DNA of 13,491 nucleotides, taken from positions 1-13,491 of the forward strand of contig JAFIHQ010000117.1 in the NCBI GenBank assembly GCA_017849315.1, given 5' to 3'. This stretch comes from Treponema sp. (GTDB lineage: Bacteria > Spirochaetota > Spirochaetia > Treponematales > Rectinemataceae). Below, one piece after another: positions 7,253-13,491 of this stretch (within the stretch, counting starts at the first letter, position 1; every line of letters begins with the position of its first letter). Made by a program: the position numbers and the translations under genes. Below the pieces are notes generated by a model, which ran no database searches, was not told the origin of the DNA, and was given only the letters and a program-made list of their open reading frames with translations.

Positions 7253-8245
7253 CTAAGCGGAAACCTCAAGGCTTGTTATTTCTCCTGCAAGAAAATGCCT
7301 TTTTTCGCCGTTCGGAAGCGCAAGTATGAGACAACCTGCCTGGTCTATGCCCTCTACGACCCCAGTCAAGGAATCGCCACGGTCTGGATGCCCCACAACA
7401 AAAGAAACACGGGCACCTTTTGCCCAGAGATTTTCTTCGTATTGTTGCTTCCAAAATGGGTTCTGAAGTTCCTCGACAATTTTGTCTGCAATTTGACAGG
7501 CAAGGTAAGAAGGAAGATCCATCGCCGGATCCGGACTTACCGATATGCCCATTTCTGGAGCGCGGCTAATGCCATTACACGCCTCATAGAACGCCTCAAG
7601 CACTTCGGACAGGCAAACAGCCTTGGCTTTCAGTTCCTCGGGGTAAGATCCTTCTAAAAGATTGAGACCGATCCCTGCAAGAAACCATCCCGGAATAGCC
7701 TCACACAGGATACCACCCAGTTTTTTATAGGATAAACTGCCGTAGAGTGCGCTGCCAGGAATAGATTTTGGCACCTCGACACCGGAGGTGCCTTTGCCCG
7801 ATGCAAATCCCAGAATGTCGTTCGGCCATTTTACAAGAAAAGGCCTTGGCATTTGCTCTGTTCTTGTTTGAGATGGAGTGTCTATGACTCGGGCAAATTG
7901 TGTTCCGAAGGTCTCGTACAGGACTGAATGCACTGCCAGGCCTGTCAGCAACGGAAAAACCTGCGACCTGACCGGAATACTTTGTGGCGGGATGCCTTGC
8001 AGGTCATCTTGCAGCTCTCCTTGCAGTGCGCCTTGTGGAAAGGCGATGGTGGCCAGCATCGCTGTTCGAGGGGCCGCACGCCAGACTCGTCCTTCCACAC
8101 GCCCCCTGCCTTCGCGCTGGAAACCTGCGGTAACAATCACGCCGCGCTCATTTTCTTGCGTCTTTCCTTTGCTCTTTGGGAGCAATTGCCGAATCACTTC
8201 CATGGTCGAGGTAACATTTTCAAAATGATAGGAATCGAATTGCAT
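7253..8245 (-). CDS. birA: Biotin--[acetyl-CoA carboxylase] ligase, catalytic form without HTH domain
   Basis: Biotin protein ligase, which makes biotinyl-AMP and attaches biotin to a carboxyl-carrier protein lysine. The 330 residues start directly in the catalytic domain: VTSTM (11-15), the adenylate-binding loop GRGRVEGRVW (46-55), KWPND (139-143), GGILCE (177-182) and GIGLNL (191-196). A C-terminal BPL domain spans about 273-330. No N-terminal winged-helix domain is present, so this is a ligase only (class I), not the biotin-operon repressor. The protein is longer than a minimal class I enzyme because of loop expansions near 71-87 (a Leu-Gln-Gly repeat), 122-134 and 148-172. ATG 8245 is the only possible start: upstream codons in frame reach a stop without another start. 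No Shine-Dalgarno precedes it, and a -10-like box lies 6 nt upstream, so the mRNA may be leaderless. It is divergent from glmS. Confidence 0.93.
   Translation of the reverse strand: MQFDSYHFENVTSTMEVIRQLLPKSKGKTQENERGVIVTAGFQREGRGRVEGRVWRAAPRTAMLATIAFPQGALQGELQDDLQGIPPQSIPVRSQVFPLLTGLAVHSVLYETFGTQFARVIDTPSQTRTEQMPRPFLVKWPNDILGFASGKGTSGVEVPKSIPGSALYGSLSYKKLGGILCEAIPGWFLAGIGLNLLEGSYPEELKAKAVCLSEVLEAFYEACNGISRAPEMGISVSPDPAMDLPSYLACQIADKIVEELQNPFWKQQYEENLWAKGARVSFVVGHPDRGDSLTGVVEGIDQAGCLILALPNGEKRHFLAGEITSLEVSA
7996..8035 (-). repeat. In-frame 12-bp tandem repeat inside birA
   Basis: On the + strand, CTTGCAG recurs at 7996-8002, 8008-8014 and 8020-8026, with a degenerate CTTGT at 8032-8036, an exact 12-bp period. 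On the birA strand it encodes a four-residue period in GALQGELQDDLQG (residues 72-84). Because 12 is a multiple of three, copy changes would keep the frame. Confidence 0.75.
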
Positions 8246-8251
8246 TTTTCT

Positions 8252-8281
8252 AGCATATTCGGATTGCGGTGGTTAAGGCAA
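8252..8281 (-). promoter_or_regulatory. Candidate birA promoter for a leaderless transcript
   Basis: On the minus strand, TTGCCT (8281-8276), an 18-nt spacer, then TATGCT (8257-8252). The -10-like box ends 6 nt before the birA ATG (8245), which would put transcription start at or next to the A of the start codon. The lack of any Shine-Dalgarno there agrees. This was found by eye only. Confidence 0.4.
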
Positions 8282-8293
8282 CGGCGCTATGAT
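8264..8293 (+). promoter_or_regulatory. Candidate glmS promoter
   Basis: TTGCGG (8264-8269), an 18-nt spacer, then TATGAT (8288-8293), in the 130-bp region between the divergent birA and glmS starts. It overlaps the candidate birA promoter on the other strand. The -10 box falls inside an imperfect inverted repeat (8284-8315). The predicted leader to the glmS GTG is about 75 nt, and no glmS ribozyme is apparent. Confidence 0.35.
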
Positions 8294-8375
8294 TCGACTC
8301 TGTGGAATCTGGCGCGTATAGGCACGATTTTACAAGATCAAGTGTTTATTAAGTAGTTGCTAAGCGGAGGTTTTT

Positions 8376-10211
8376 GTGTGTGGAATTATCGGTTACGCCG
8401 GGCCAAGAAAGACTTCTAACGTACTTTTGGAAGGATTGCGTAGACTCGAATATCGTGGCTATGACTCGGCGGGCATTGCCGTCGGTGGTGGTGCCAATCC
8501 TTCTGGCCAGCTGCGCATTGTCAAAAGCGTTGGGAAGATATCGGCTTTAAAAGCGGCAATCCCACCGGATGTCGATGGTGTCTGGGGGATTGGACATACA
8601 CGTTGGGCTACCCACGGCGGCGTTACACAGACAAACGCCCATCCCCACACAGATAATTCTGGCAAAATCGCCGTAGTCCATAATGGAATTATAGAAAATC
8701 ATGTAGCGCTCAAAACGATGCTCCAAAAAAAAGGCTGTGTCTTCAAAACCGAGACCGATTCCGAGGTAATTCCTCATCTTATAGCACAATATTACAAAGG
8801 TGACCTTTTGGAAGCTGTCAAGGCAGCGGTGCAAAACTTGGAAGGTACCTACGGCATAGCCTGCATCCATGCGGACGAACCCGGTCGTATTGTTGGAGCG
8901 AGAAATGGCAGCCCGCTTATCGTCGGTGTGGGGGCTGGTGAGATTTTTTTGGCGAGCGATATTACCGCGATGGTTGCCTATACGGACAAGGTTGTTTATC
9001 TCAACGATGGTGAACTGGTCGATTTAACGCCTGACTCTTACTCCATACTTGACAGAGACGAGCAAAAAGTCGAGCGGCCCATGAACCAGATAACTTGGGA
9101 GCTCGGCTCCATAGAAAAAGGCGATTTCCCCTGTTATATGGAAAAGGAGATTTTCGAGCAGCCTGAATCTATCGCCCGGGCGCTGTCTGGTAGAATCGAC
9201 ATGGAAAACGCAACCGCCAAGCTGGGCGGACTTAATCTGGACAGAAGCAGGCTGCTCAATGTTGGTAGGGTCAAGATCATCGCCGCTGGCACGAGCTGGC
9301 ATGCCGGCCTTGTGGGGTCTTATCTTTTGGAGCAGGTGGCACGCATTCCTGCTCAAGCCGAGCTTGCAAGCGAAATCCGTTATAAGAACCCGGTGGTGGA
9401 GAAGGATAGCCTCTGGTTTACGGTAAGCCAGTCCGGAGAGACTGCAGATTCACTCTTTGCAATGCGTGAAGTCCAACGAAAAGGTGCAACGGTGCTGGGC
9501 ATCTGTAACGTTGTAGGTTCCACCATAGCCCGGGAATCGGATGGCGGAATCTATGTCCATTCCGGACCCGAAATTGCCGTTGCGTCGACAAAGGCATTCA
9601 CGAGCCAGCTCGCTGCGTTCTATTTGTTTACCCTGCTCTCTGCCCGGATGCGCCACATGTCGAGGGAAGAAGGGCAACGTTTTGCAGCTTCCCTGCAGTC
9701 AGTGCCGGATCTTGTTGCCCAGACGCTAAAAACCCGGGATCTTGTGCAGCGAATTGCAAAAAAATACTGCCGGGCTGCAAATTTTCTCTTTTTGGGCCGC
9801 GGGATTCTTTATCCCATCGCCCTCGAGGGGGCCCTCAAGCTCAAGGAGATCAGCTACATCCATGCGGAAGGCTGCAGTGCTGGTGAAATGAAACATGGTC
9901 CCATTGCGCTGATAAGTCCGGAAGTTCCAAGTGTTTTCCTGGTTTCTGACGATTATCTGCGGGAGAAAACCATATCTAACATCCGGGAGATCAAGGCGCG
10001 CGGAGGCCCAGTGATCGCGGTGGGCGTTTATGGAGACTCCGAAACTGAAAATCTTGTGGATGCCTTTATTCCTGTTCCTAAAATGGATCCGCGGTTCTAT
10101 CCTTTTGCCATGATTGTGCCATTGCAGCTTTTTGCATATTTTTGCGCTTTGGAGCTTGGGCGGGACGTCGATCAGCCAAGGAATCTTGCAAAGAGTGTTA
10201 CTGTAGAGTGA
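8376..10211 (+). CDS. glmS: Glutamine--fructose-6-phosphate aminotransferase (isomerizing)
   Basis: GlmS converts fructose 6-phosphate and glutamine to glucosamine 6-phosphate and glutamate, the first committed step to UDP-GlcNAc, in the cytoplasm. It has 611 residues, close to the usual 600-610. The GTG start is followed at once by Cys2 (MCGIIGYAG), the N-terminal nucleophile of the class II glutaminase domain. That domain spans about 1-240, with RLEYRGYDSAG (23-33), HTRWATHGG (74-82) and HNGIIENH (102-109). Two SIS isomerase domains follow, about 291-430 (GTSWHA, SQSGETADS at 351-359, STKAFTSQ at 404-411) and about 459-600 (LGRG at 473-476, ALEGALKLKEISYIHAEG at 482-499). The C-terminus ends in the expected PRNLAKSVTVE. 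GGAGG at 8366-8370 lies 5 nt before the GTG. It is divergent from birA and 119 nt upstream of livK. Confidence 0.97.
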   Translation: MCGIIGYAGPRKTSNVLLEGLRRLEYRGYDSAGIAVGGGANPSGQLRIVKSVGKISALKAAIPPDVDGVWGIGHTRWATHGGVTQTNAHPHTDNSGKIAVVHNGIIENHVALKTMLQKKGCVFKTETDSEVIPHLIAQYYKGDLLEAVKAAVQNLEGTYGIACIHADEPGRIVGARNGSPLIVGVGAGEIFLASDITAMVAYTDKVVYLNDGELVDLTPDSYSILDRDEQKVERPMNQITWELGSIEKGDFPCYMEKEIFEQPESIARALSGRIDMENATAKLGGLNLDRSRLLNVGRVKIIAAGTSWHAGLVGSYLLEQVARIPAQAELASEIRYKNPVVEKDSLWFTVSQSGETADSLFAMREVQRKGATVLGICNVVGSTIARESDGGIYVHSGPEIAVASTKAFTSQLAAFYLFTLLSARMRHMSREEGQRFAASLQSVPDLVAQTLKTRDLVQRIAKKYCRAANFLFLGRGILYPIALEGALKLKEISYIHAEGCSAGEMKHGPIALISPEVPSVFLVSDDYLREKTISNIREIKARGGPVIAVGVYGDSETENLVDAFIPVPKMDPRFYPFAMIVPLQLFAYFCALELGRDVDQPRNLAKSVTVE

Positions 10212-10255
10212 AATAACGAAGTGTATGGGAACTGAGTCATCCTGTATTTTTATTA

Positions 10256-10284
10256 TTGTGTTGCATAGTTACTGAGTATATACT
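10256..10284 (+). promoter_or_regulatory. Candidate livK promoter with palindromic -10 region
   Basis: TTGTGT (10256-10261), a 17-nt spacer, then TATACT (10279-10284), 46 nt before the livK ATG. The -10 box is part of a perfect 10-bp palindrome AGTATATACT (10275-10284). ACTGAGT occurs at 10231-10237 and again exactly 40 bp later at 10271-10277, and might be an operator pair. No terminator for glmS is visible, so readthrough into livK is also possible. Confidence 0.4.
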
Positions 10285-10320
10285 ATGCCGGACTTTCGCT
10301 GTTCGCTATTTGCTGATCGA

Positions 10321-10328
10321 AGGAGGAG
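10321..10328 (+). promoter_or_regulatory. Ribosome binding site fixing the livK start
   Basis: AGGAGGAG sits just before the ATG at 10331. It rules against the in-frame upstream start near 10256, which would put 25 extra residues ahead of a clear lipoprotein signal peptide. Confidence 0.85.
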
Positions 10329-10330
10329 CT

Positions 10331-11482
10331 ATGAAGAAGGTTCTGGTTGGCTCGATTCTCATGGTTGCAATGGTCTTGATAGGTTGCGGTGGAGGAAGCA
10401 GCAATACAATCAAGATTGGGTGGTTCGGCTCACTGACAGGCGATCAGGCAGTCTGGGGAGAGTGCGAATTCAATACTGTCAAAATGCTTGTTGAGGAAAC
10501 CAACGCTGCAGGCGGTCTTGAAGTGGGAGGCAAAAAGTACAAACTCGAAGCTGTCGGTTACGACAGTAAGGGCGATGCACAGGAAGCAGTCAATGTTACC
10601 AAGCGTTTAACTGGTCAGGACAAGGTTGTGGCAATTGTCGGTCCTAATGCATCCGGCAGTGCGATTCCAATCGCCCCAATTCTGGAACAGGCAAAGGTTC
10701 CCGATATCGCGACCGTCGCTACCAACCCCAAGGTCACAGTCGTTGATGGCAAGGTGAAGCCGTACAACTTCCGCGTATGCTTTATCGATCCCTATCAGGG
10801 CGCCGTAGCTGCAGGCTATGCCTACGACAGGCTTGGCTTCCGCAAGGCTGCAATCCTCTACGATGTGTCCGACGACTATTCTCAAGGTTTGAGAGAGTTC
10901 TTTAAGTCGAATTTTGAGAAGAAGGGCGGAACCATTGTAGCTGACGAATCTTTCAATGGGGGCGACGTAGACTTCAGGCCGCAGCTGTCCAAGATTAAGG
11001 CTGCAAATCCTGACGTCATCTTTATGCCATACTTCTTCAAAGAAGTTGCATTGTCTGCCAATCAGGCGCGCGAACTCGGCATGAAGCAGGTAATGATGGG
11101 TGGCGACGGTTGGCCTTCAGATCAGCTTATTTCTATGGCTGCCAAGGCCTTGGAAGGCTGTTACTTTGTAAACCACCTGGACTATGCAGATCCCGCAGTT
11201 CTGGATTACAAGACACGCTACAAGGCAAAATACGGGAAGGAGCCAGAACTGAATGGCTTCTTGGTCCATGATGCAGTGCAGTTGGTGTTTGCTGGATTGC
11301 AGAAGGCCGGCAAGGTCAATGGCGAGGCACTGGCCAAAGCCCTGGAGGGGATCGAGATTCAGGGCATAACAGGCAAGATAGCCATTAGCCCAGAGACTCA
11401 TAACCCTGAAGGCAAGGAAGCGGCTATCGAAAAGATTGTGAATGGTCAGTACATTTTCCAGGAAAGGTATGCAGCCCAGTGA
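10331..11482 (+). CDS. livK: Branched-chain amino acid type ABC transporter substrate-binding lipoprotein
   Basis: Binding protein of the leucine/isoleucine/valine importer family (Peripla_BP_6), 383 residues. Residues 1-18 form a lipoprotein signal with the lipobox LIGC (16-19); Cys19 should be lipidated and anchor the protein to a membrane, followed by a Gly/Ser linker. The mature part starts IKIGWFGSLTGDQAVWG, the family N-terminus, followed by TNAAGGLEVGGKKY and GPNASGSAIPIAPILEQAKV, where the ligand-binding Ser/Gly region of the first lobe is expected. YDVSDDYSQGLREFF belongs to the second lobe, and VHDAVQLVFAGLQKAG precedes the C-terminus. The context (livH and livM follow) supports the assignment. 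Family members also bind amides, urea or aromatic compounds, so the ligand is unproven. A strong stem-loop 28 nt after the stop could protect this mRNA and keep the binding protein more abundant than the permeases. Confidence 0.92.
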   Translation: MKKVLVGSILMVAMVLIGCGGGSSNTIKIGWFGSLTGDQAVWGECEFNTVKMLVEETNAAGGLEVGGKKYKLEAVGYDSKGDAQEAVNVTKRLTGQDKVVAIVGPNASGSAIPIAPILEQAKVPDIATVATNPKVTVVDGKVKPYNFRVCFIDPYQGAVAAGYAYDRLGFRKAAILYDVSDDYSQGLREFFKSNFEKKGGTIVADESFNGGDVDFRPQLSKIKAANPDVIFMPYFFKEVALSANQARELGMKQVMMGGDGWPSDQLISMAAKALEGCYFVNHLDYADPAVLDYKTRYKAKYGKEPELNGFLVHDAVQLVFAGLQKAGKVNGEALAKALEGIEIQGITGKIAISPETHNPEGKEAAIEKIVNGQYIFQERYAAQ

Positions 11483-11510
11483 TAACACTGGCACTGACAA
11501 CGCTGCTTGT

Positions 11511-11553
11511 GACGACACCCCAGCGACCAAATGCGTCGTTGGGGTAAGTCGTC
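11511..11553 (+). terminator. Strong stem-loop after livK (attenuator or processing hairpin)
   Basis: The left arm at 11511-11527 and the right arm at 11535-11553 pair as an 11-bp stem (ACCCCAGCGAC with GTCGTTGGGGT, one G-U), a two-base AA bulge, and a 6-bp GACGAC/GTCGTC stem, with a 7-nt loop CAAATGC. No T-run follows, so it is not a classical intrinsic terminator. A role as partial terminator or 3' mRNA stabiliser for livK is inference. Confidence 0.65.
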
Positions 11554-11568
11554 CTGATCTTTGTAAGA

Positions 11569-11655
11569 ATGTTTGACGAATCCCCTGGCCTGCGTCGTGG
11601 TTATTCCATAGAGTTAACTTGTGACGCAGTCCGGGTCTTTGAGGGTACCACATGA
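11569..11655 (+). CDS. Possible 28-residue leader ORF coupled to livH
   Basis: An ATG at 11569 opens a 28-codon frame (MFDESPGLRRGYSIELTCDA, then VRVFEGTT) ending in a TGA at 11653-11655 that overlaps the livH start as ATGA. That geometry is typical of translational coupling. No good Shine-Dalgarno precedes its ATG and the peptide resembles nothing I know. A frame of this length is easily open by chance, so this is a weak candidate. Confidence 0.15.
   Translation: MFDESPGLRRGYSIELTCDAVRVFEGTT
11584..11635 (+). promoter_or_regulatory. Second, weaker stem-loop just upstream of the livH ribosome binding site
   Basis: CTGCGTC (11590-11596) pairs with GACGCAG (11623-11629) in 7 bp. Beyond one mismatch, CCTGG (11584-11588) pairs with CCGGG (11631-11635) with one T-G wobble. 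The loop is 26 nt and contains GTTAAC. It ends 5 nt before the GAGGG of livH, so folding could affect livH initiation; this is inference. Confidence 0.35.
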
Positions 11656-12530
11656 TTCAATTTCTGCAGCAAGTGATAAATGGCCTGTCGATCGGTTCGG
11701 TGTATGCCCTGATGGCCGTCGGTTATTCGCTCGTTTATTCCATCATGAATTTTTCCAATTTCGCGCATGGAAGCGTCATAATGCTTGGGGCATATTTCGG
11801 ATTCTTTGCGTTGACAAGCCTGAAGTTGCCATTTTTTCTGGCATTCATACTTGCGTCCTTAGGTACTACGGCCGTAGCCATTTTGATTGAAAGAGTAGCA
11901 TATAAGCCATTGCGGGAGCGTCAGGCTCCTTTCTTGTATTTTATTATTTCGGCCATGGGCGCATCGATCATGTTCGAAAATCTCGTCATTGCGACAATCG
12001 GCCCTACCTTCAGAACATATCCGCCAGTCTTGGATAGGGCGCCCTTCTACATTGGTCCCATTGCCATCGGCCGGCTCGACTTTCTCATGTTCGTCATTTC
12101 GGCAGTCTGTCTTGCAGGGCTAATCTTCTTCATCGAACGGACCAAAATTGGCAAGGCGGTACAGGCGGCGTCCTACAACCTCAAAGCCTGTGCTCTCATG
12201 GGGATCAACACAGACGTGATTATTCTCGTCGTGTTTGGTCTTGGGGGCCTACTTGCCGGCGTTGCAGGCGTATTCTTTGGTATGAAATATACGGTTTACC
12301 CGCAGATCGGCAATATCACGACAAAGTCCTTCATTGCCGCTGTGTTTGGCGGGCTCGGCAGTCTTCCTGGCGCGGTAATCGGTTCGGTGCTGCTGGGGGT
12401 TATAGAAACGCTTGTCGCGGGATACCTTTCTTCTCAGTATCGGGACCTCATTGCTTTTGTAATACTGATCGGGGTCCTCATTTTCCGCCCAACTGGAATT
12501 ATGGGGAAGAGCGCCGTGGACAAGGCGTAG
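11652..12530 (+). CDS. livH: Branched-chain amino acid ABC transporter permease LivH
   Basis: Inner-membrane permease of the LivH type, 292 residues, which forms the channel with LivM. ATG 11652 has GAGGG at 11641-11645, 6 nt upstream. The N-terminus QQVINGLSIGSVYALMAVGY and then NFSNFAHGSVIMLGAY (33-48) are the family signature. The cytoplasmic loop RTKIGKAVQAASYNLKACAL (163-182) followed by MGI is the ATPase-contact region, equivalent to the EAA loop. The C-terminal half contains GLGGLLAGVAGVFFG (196-210), SFIAAVFGGLGSLPGAVIG (226-244), and ends FRPTGIMGK. The protein is strongly hydrophobic, with about eight membrane segments. It is 16 nt from livM and 169 nt from livK. LivH/LivM-type permeases also serve urea and other solutes, so the amino acid role rests on family similarity. 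Confidence 0.94.
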   Translation: MIQFLQQVINGLSIGSVYALMAVGYSLVYSIMNFSNFAHGSVIMLGAYFGFFALTSLKLPFFLAFILASLGTTAVAILIERVAYKPLRERQAPFLYFIISAMGASIMFENLVIATIGPTFRTYPPVLDRAPFYIGPIAIGRLDFLMFVISAVCLAGLIFFIERTKIGKAVQAASYNLKACALMGINTDVIILVVFGLGGLLAGVAGVFFGMKYTVYPQIGNITTKSFIAAVFGGLGSLPGAVIGSVLLGVIETLVAGYLSSQYRDLIAFVILIGVLIFRPTGIMGKSAVDKA

Positions 12531-12546
12531 GGCGCCGGGGGTAAAG

Positions 12547-13491
12547 ATGGACTGGACATATATTCAAGGCATCTTGATGCTGGCGGGGATCAACCTGATA
12601 GCAGTGCTCGGGTTGTCCCTTTTGACTGGCTTTACTGGTCTTTTTTCCTTTGGTCATGCGGGATTTATGGCGATAGGAGCGTATGTTGGCGCTCTCATGA
12701 CGGTTTCGCCGACGACGACACCAAGCGGACTGGGGCTGCCGTTTTTTGTCGGGATTATCGCAGGCGGTGCAGCAGCTGGGCTTGCGGGCTACTTGATTGG
12801 GCGCATAACGCTCAATCTGAAAGGCGACTATTTTTGTATCGCTACACTTGGTTTTGGCGAGGCAATTCGCTTGATCCTGAACAATGTGCAGATTTTTGGT
12901 GGTTCGCGGGGGTGGCCGGGGATTCCGTATAAATCTTCACTGCCGGCGATTCTGATCGCAGACGTCGTTGCGGTGGTTGTGCTTTGGAACATAGTGCATT
13001 CCAGGCAAGGCCGCAACATGATCGCGGTGCGGGAAGAAGAGCTTGCCGCGCAAGTGACGGGGATCAATGTTTTTGGTTCGAAGATGACCGCCCTTGTCAT
13101 CAGCGCGGTCTATGCCGGCGTTGCAGGCGTGTTCTTTGCGCACTATATGACCTTTCTCCAACCAAAAATGTTCGCAATGAGCAAATCGACGGAGCTCACC
13201 ATCATTGTGATATTTGGCGGGCTGGGCTCGATTTCCGGTTCCGTCTTGGGTGCGTTGCTCTTGACTGCCTTGCCCGAGGTCCTGCGCGCTTTCGATATCT
13301 GGCGCCTCGTCGTTTACGGCGCCGCCGTAATTATCATAATGATCTCGAGGCCCAAAGGGTTGATGGGCGGCGTAGAGCTTACTCCTTCGGGCATCCGCAA
13401 AGTACGGGCGGAACGCAAAGCGCGTCAGATTGCTAAGGCCAGCATACTCGCCACCGACGATGCAAGCGATGGCGTTGGCGGGGAGGCGTGA
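12547..13491 (+). CDS. livM: Branched-chain amino acid ABC transporter permease LivM
   Basis: Second permease of the importer, 314 residues. The family motifs are present: LSLLTGFTGLFSFGHAGFMA (23-42) followed by IGAYVGAL, LKGDYFCIATLGFGEAIRLI (91-110), GGSRGWPGIP (118-127), the ATPase-contact loop GRNMIAVREEELAAQVTGIN (155-174), AGVAGVFFAHY (190-200) and TELTIIVIFGGLGSISGSVL (215-234). The tail after SRPKGLMGG (267-275) is hydrophilic and about 40 residues long, with a basic stretch (IRKVRAERKARQ) that should be cytoplasmic. ATG 12547 has only a weak G-rich sequence (12537-12541) as ribosome binding site, so it may depend on coupling to livH, which ends 16 nt upstream. The stop codon is the last three bases of the window; the run GGGGAGGCGTGA there could also serve as the start signal for a following livG. 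Confidence 0.94.
   Translation: MDWTYIQGILMLAGINLIAVLGLSLLTGFTGLFSFGHAGFMAIGAYVGALMTVSPTTTPSGLGLPFFVGIIAGGAAAGLAGYLIGRITLNLKGDYFCIATLGFGEAIRLILNNVQIFGGSRGWPGIPYKSSLPAILIADVVAVVVLWNIVHSRQGRNMIAVREEELAAQVTGINVFGSKMTALVISAVYAGVAGVFFAHYMTFLQPKMFAMSKSTELTIIVIFGGLGSISGSVLGALLLTALPEVLRAFDIWRLVVYGAAVIIIMISRPKGLMGGVELTPSGIRKVRAERKARQIAKASILATDDASDGVGGEA

Larger units (their letters stand above)
11483..11651 (+). other. livK-livH intergenic region
   Basis: A 169-bp spacer inside the operon. It contains a strong stem-loop (11511-11553), a weaker one with a 26-nt loop (11584-11635) just before the livH Shine-Dalgarno GAGGG (11641-11645), and a 28-codon ORF (11569-11655) whose TGA overlaps the livH ATG. 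A TTGACG at 11573-11578 has no matching -10 box at normal spacing. Confidence 0.6.

Noticed and set aside
7224..7275. Bidirectional terminator between hflX and birA
   Set aside because: T-runs occur on the birA strand, but the best stem is only about 4 bp.
7220..7657. A 145-codon + strand ORF opposite birA
   Set aside because: It is the antisense shadow of birA, has no recognisable motif and starts inside the end of hflX.
7996..8035. CRISPR-like array
   Set aside because: The period is only 12 bp, with a 7-bp conserved core inside a coding gene, far too short for a repeat-spacer array.
8294..8375. A glmS ribozyme or riboswitch in the glmS leader
   Set aside because: Only about 75-80 nt separate the candidate promoter from the start codon, and I cannot find the paired elements of the glmS ribozyme core.
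10256..10330. Longer livK start adding 25 N-terminal residues
   Set aside because: The ATG at 10331 has a near-perfect Shine-Dalgarno and begins a standard lipoprotein signal; the extension would sit ahead of it and overlaps the candidate promoter.
11573..11606. Separate livH promoter from TTGACG
   Set aside because: No acceptable -10 box occurs at 15-19 nt; the nearest AT-rich hexamer is about 22 nt away.

Overview
The window holds nine genes in ordinary bacterial order, and I see no mobile element, CRISPR array, rRNA or tRNA. Base composition is close to balanced. Four genes (first sugar permease, GH1, hflX, glmS) use GTG starts with clear Shine-Dalgarno sequences, and livK encodes a typical lipoprotein signal. 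The binding-protein-dependent sugar importer, intracellular glycosidases, lipoprotein LivK and lone catalytic-domain BirA suggest a heterotrophic, carbohydrate-using bacterium. A spirochaete-like origin is my impression, but nothing seen here proves it.

Region 1 (1-7223, + strand) looks like one operon: the 3' part of a family 1 sugar-binding protein, two MalF/MalG-type permeases, a GH1 beta-glucosidase, a GH20 beta-N-acetylhexosaminidase and the GTPase HflX. No ATPase is present, so the importer must use one encoded outside the window. Both glycosidases lack signal peptides. The simplest reading is that a beta-linked oligosaccharide, possibly containing GlcNAc, is imported intact and cleaved in the cytoplasm. 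hflX starts 3 nt after the GH20 stop and is probably cotranscribed.

Region 2 (7224-8375) has birA (biotin protein ligase, - strand), convergent with hflX and divergent from glmS. birA has no Shine-Dalgarno, and a -10-like box lies 6 nt before its ATG, which suggests a leaderless mRNA. The 130-bp spacer to glmS carries candidate promoters in both directions.

Region 3 (8376-10211, + strand) is glmS, glucosamine-6-phosphate synthase, which starts amino-sugar synthesis for peptidoglycan and surface glycans.

Region 4 (10212-13491, + strand) is a branched-chain amino acid type ABC importer: livK, livH and livM. The window ends on the livM stop, so livG and livF probably follow. A candidate promoter precedes livK. 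The 169-bp livK-livH gap carries a strong stem-loop, a second weaker one, and a 28-codon ORF whose stop overlaps the livH start.

No clearly new system is visible. The most unusual items are a periplasmic-loop insertion with an internal duplication in the first sugar permease, the livK-livH RNA structures, the leaderless birA start, and short tandem repeats at two stop codons and inside birA.
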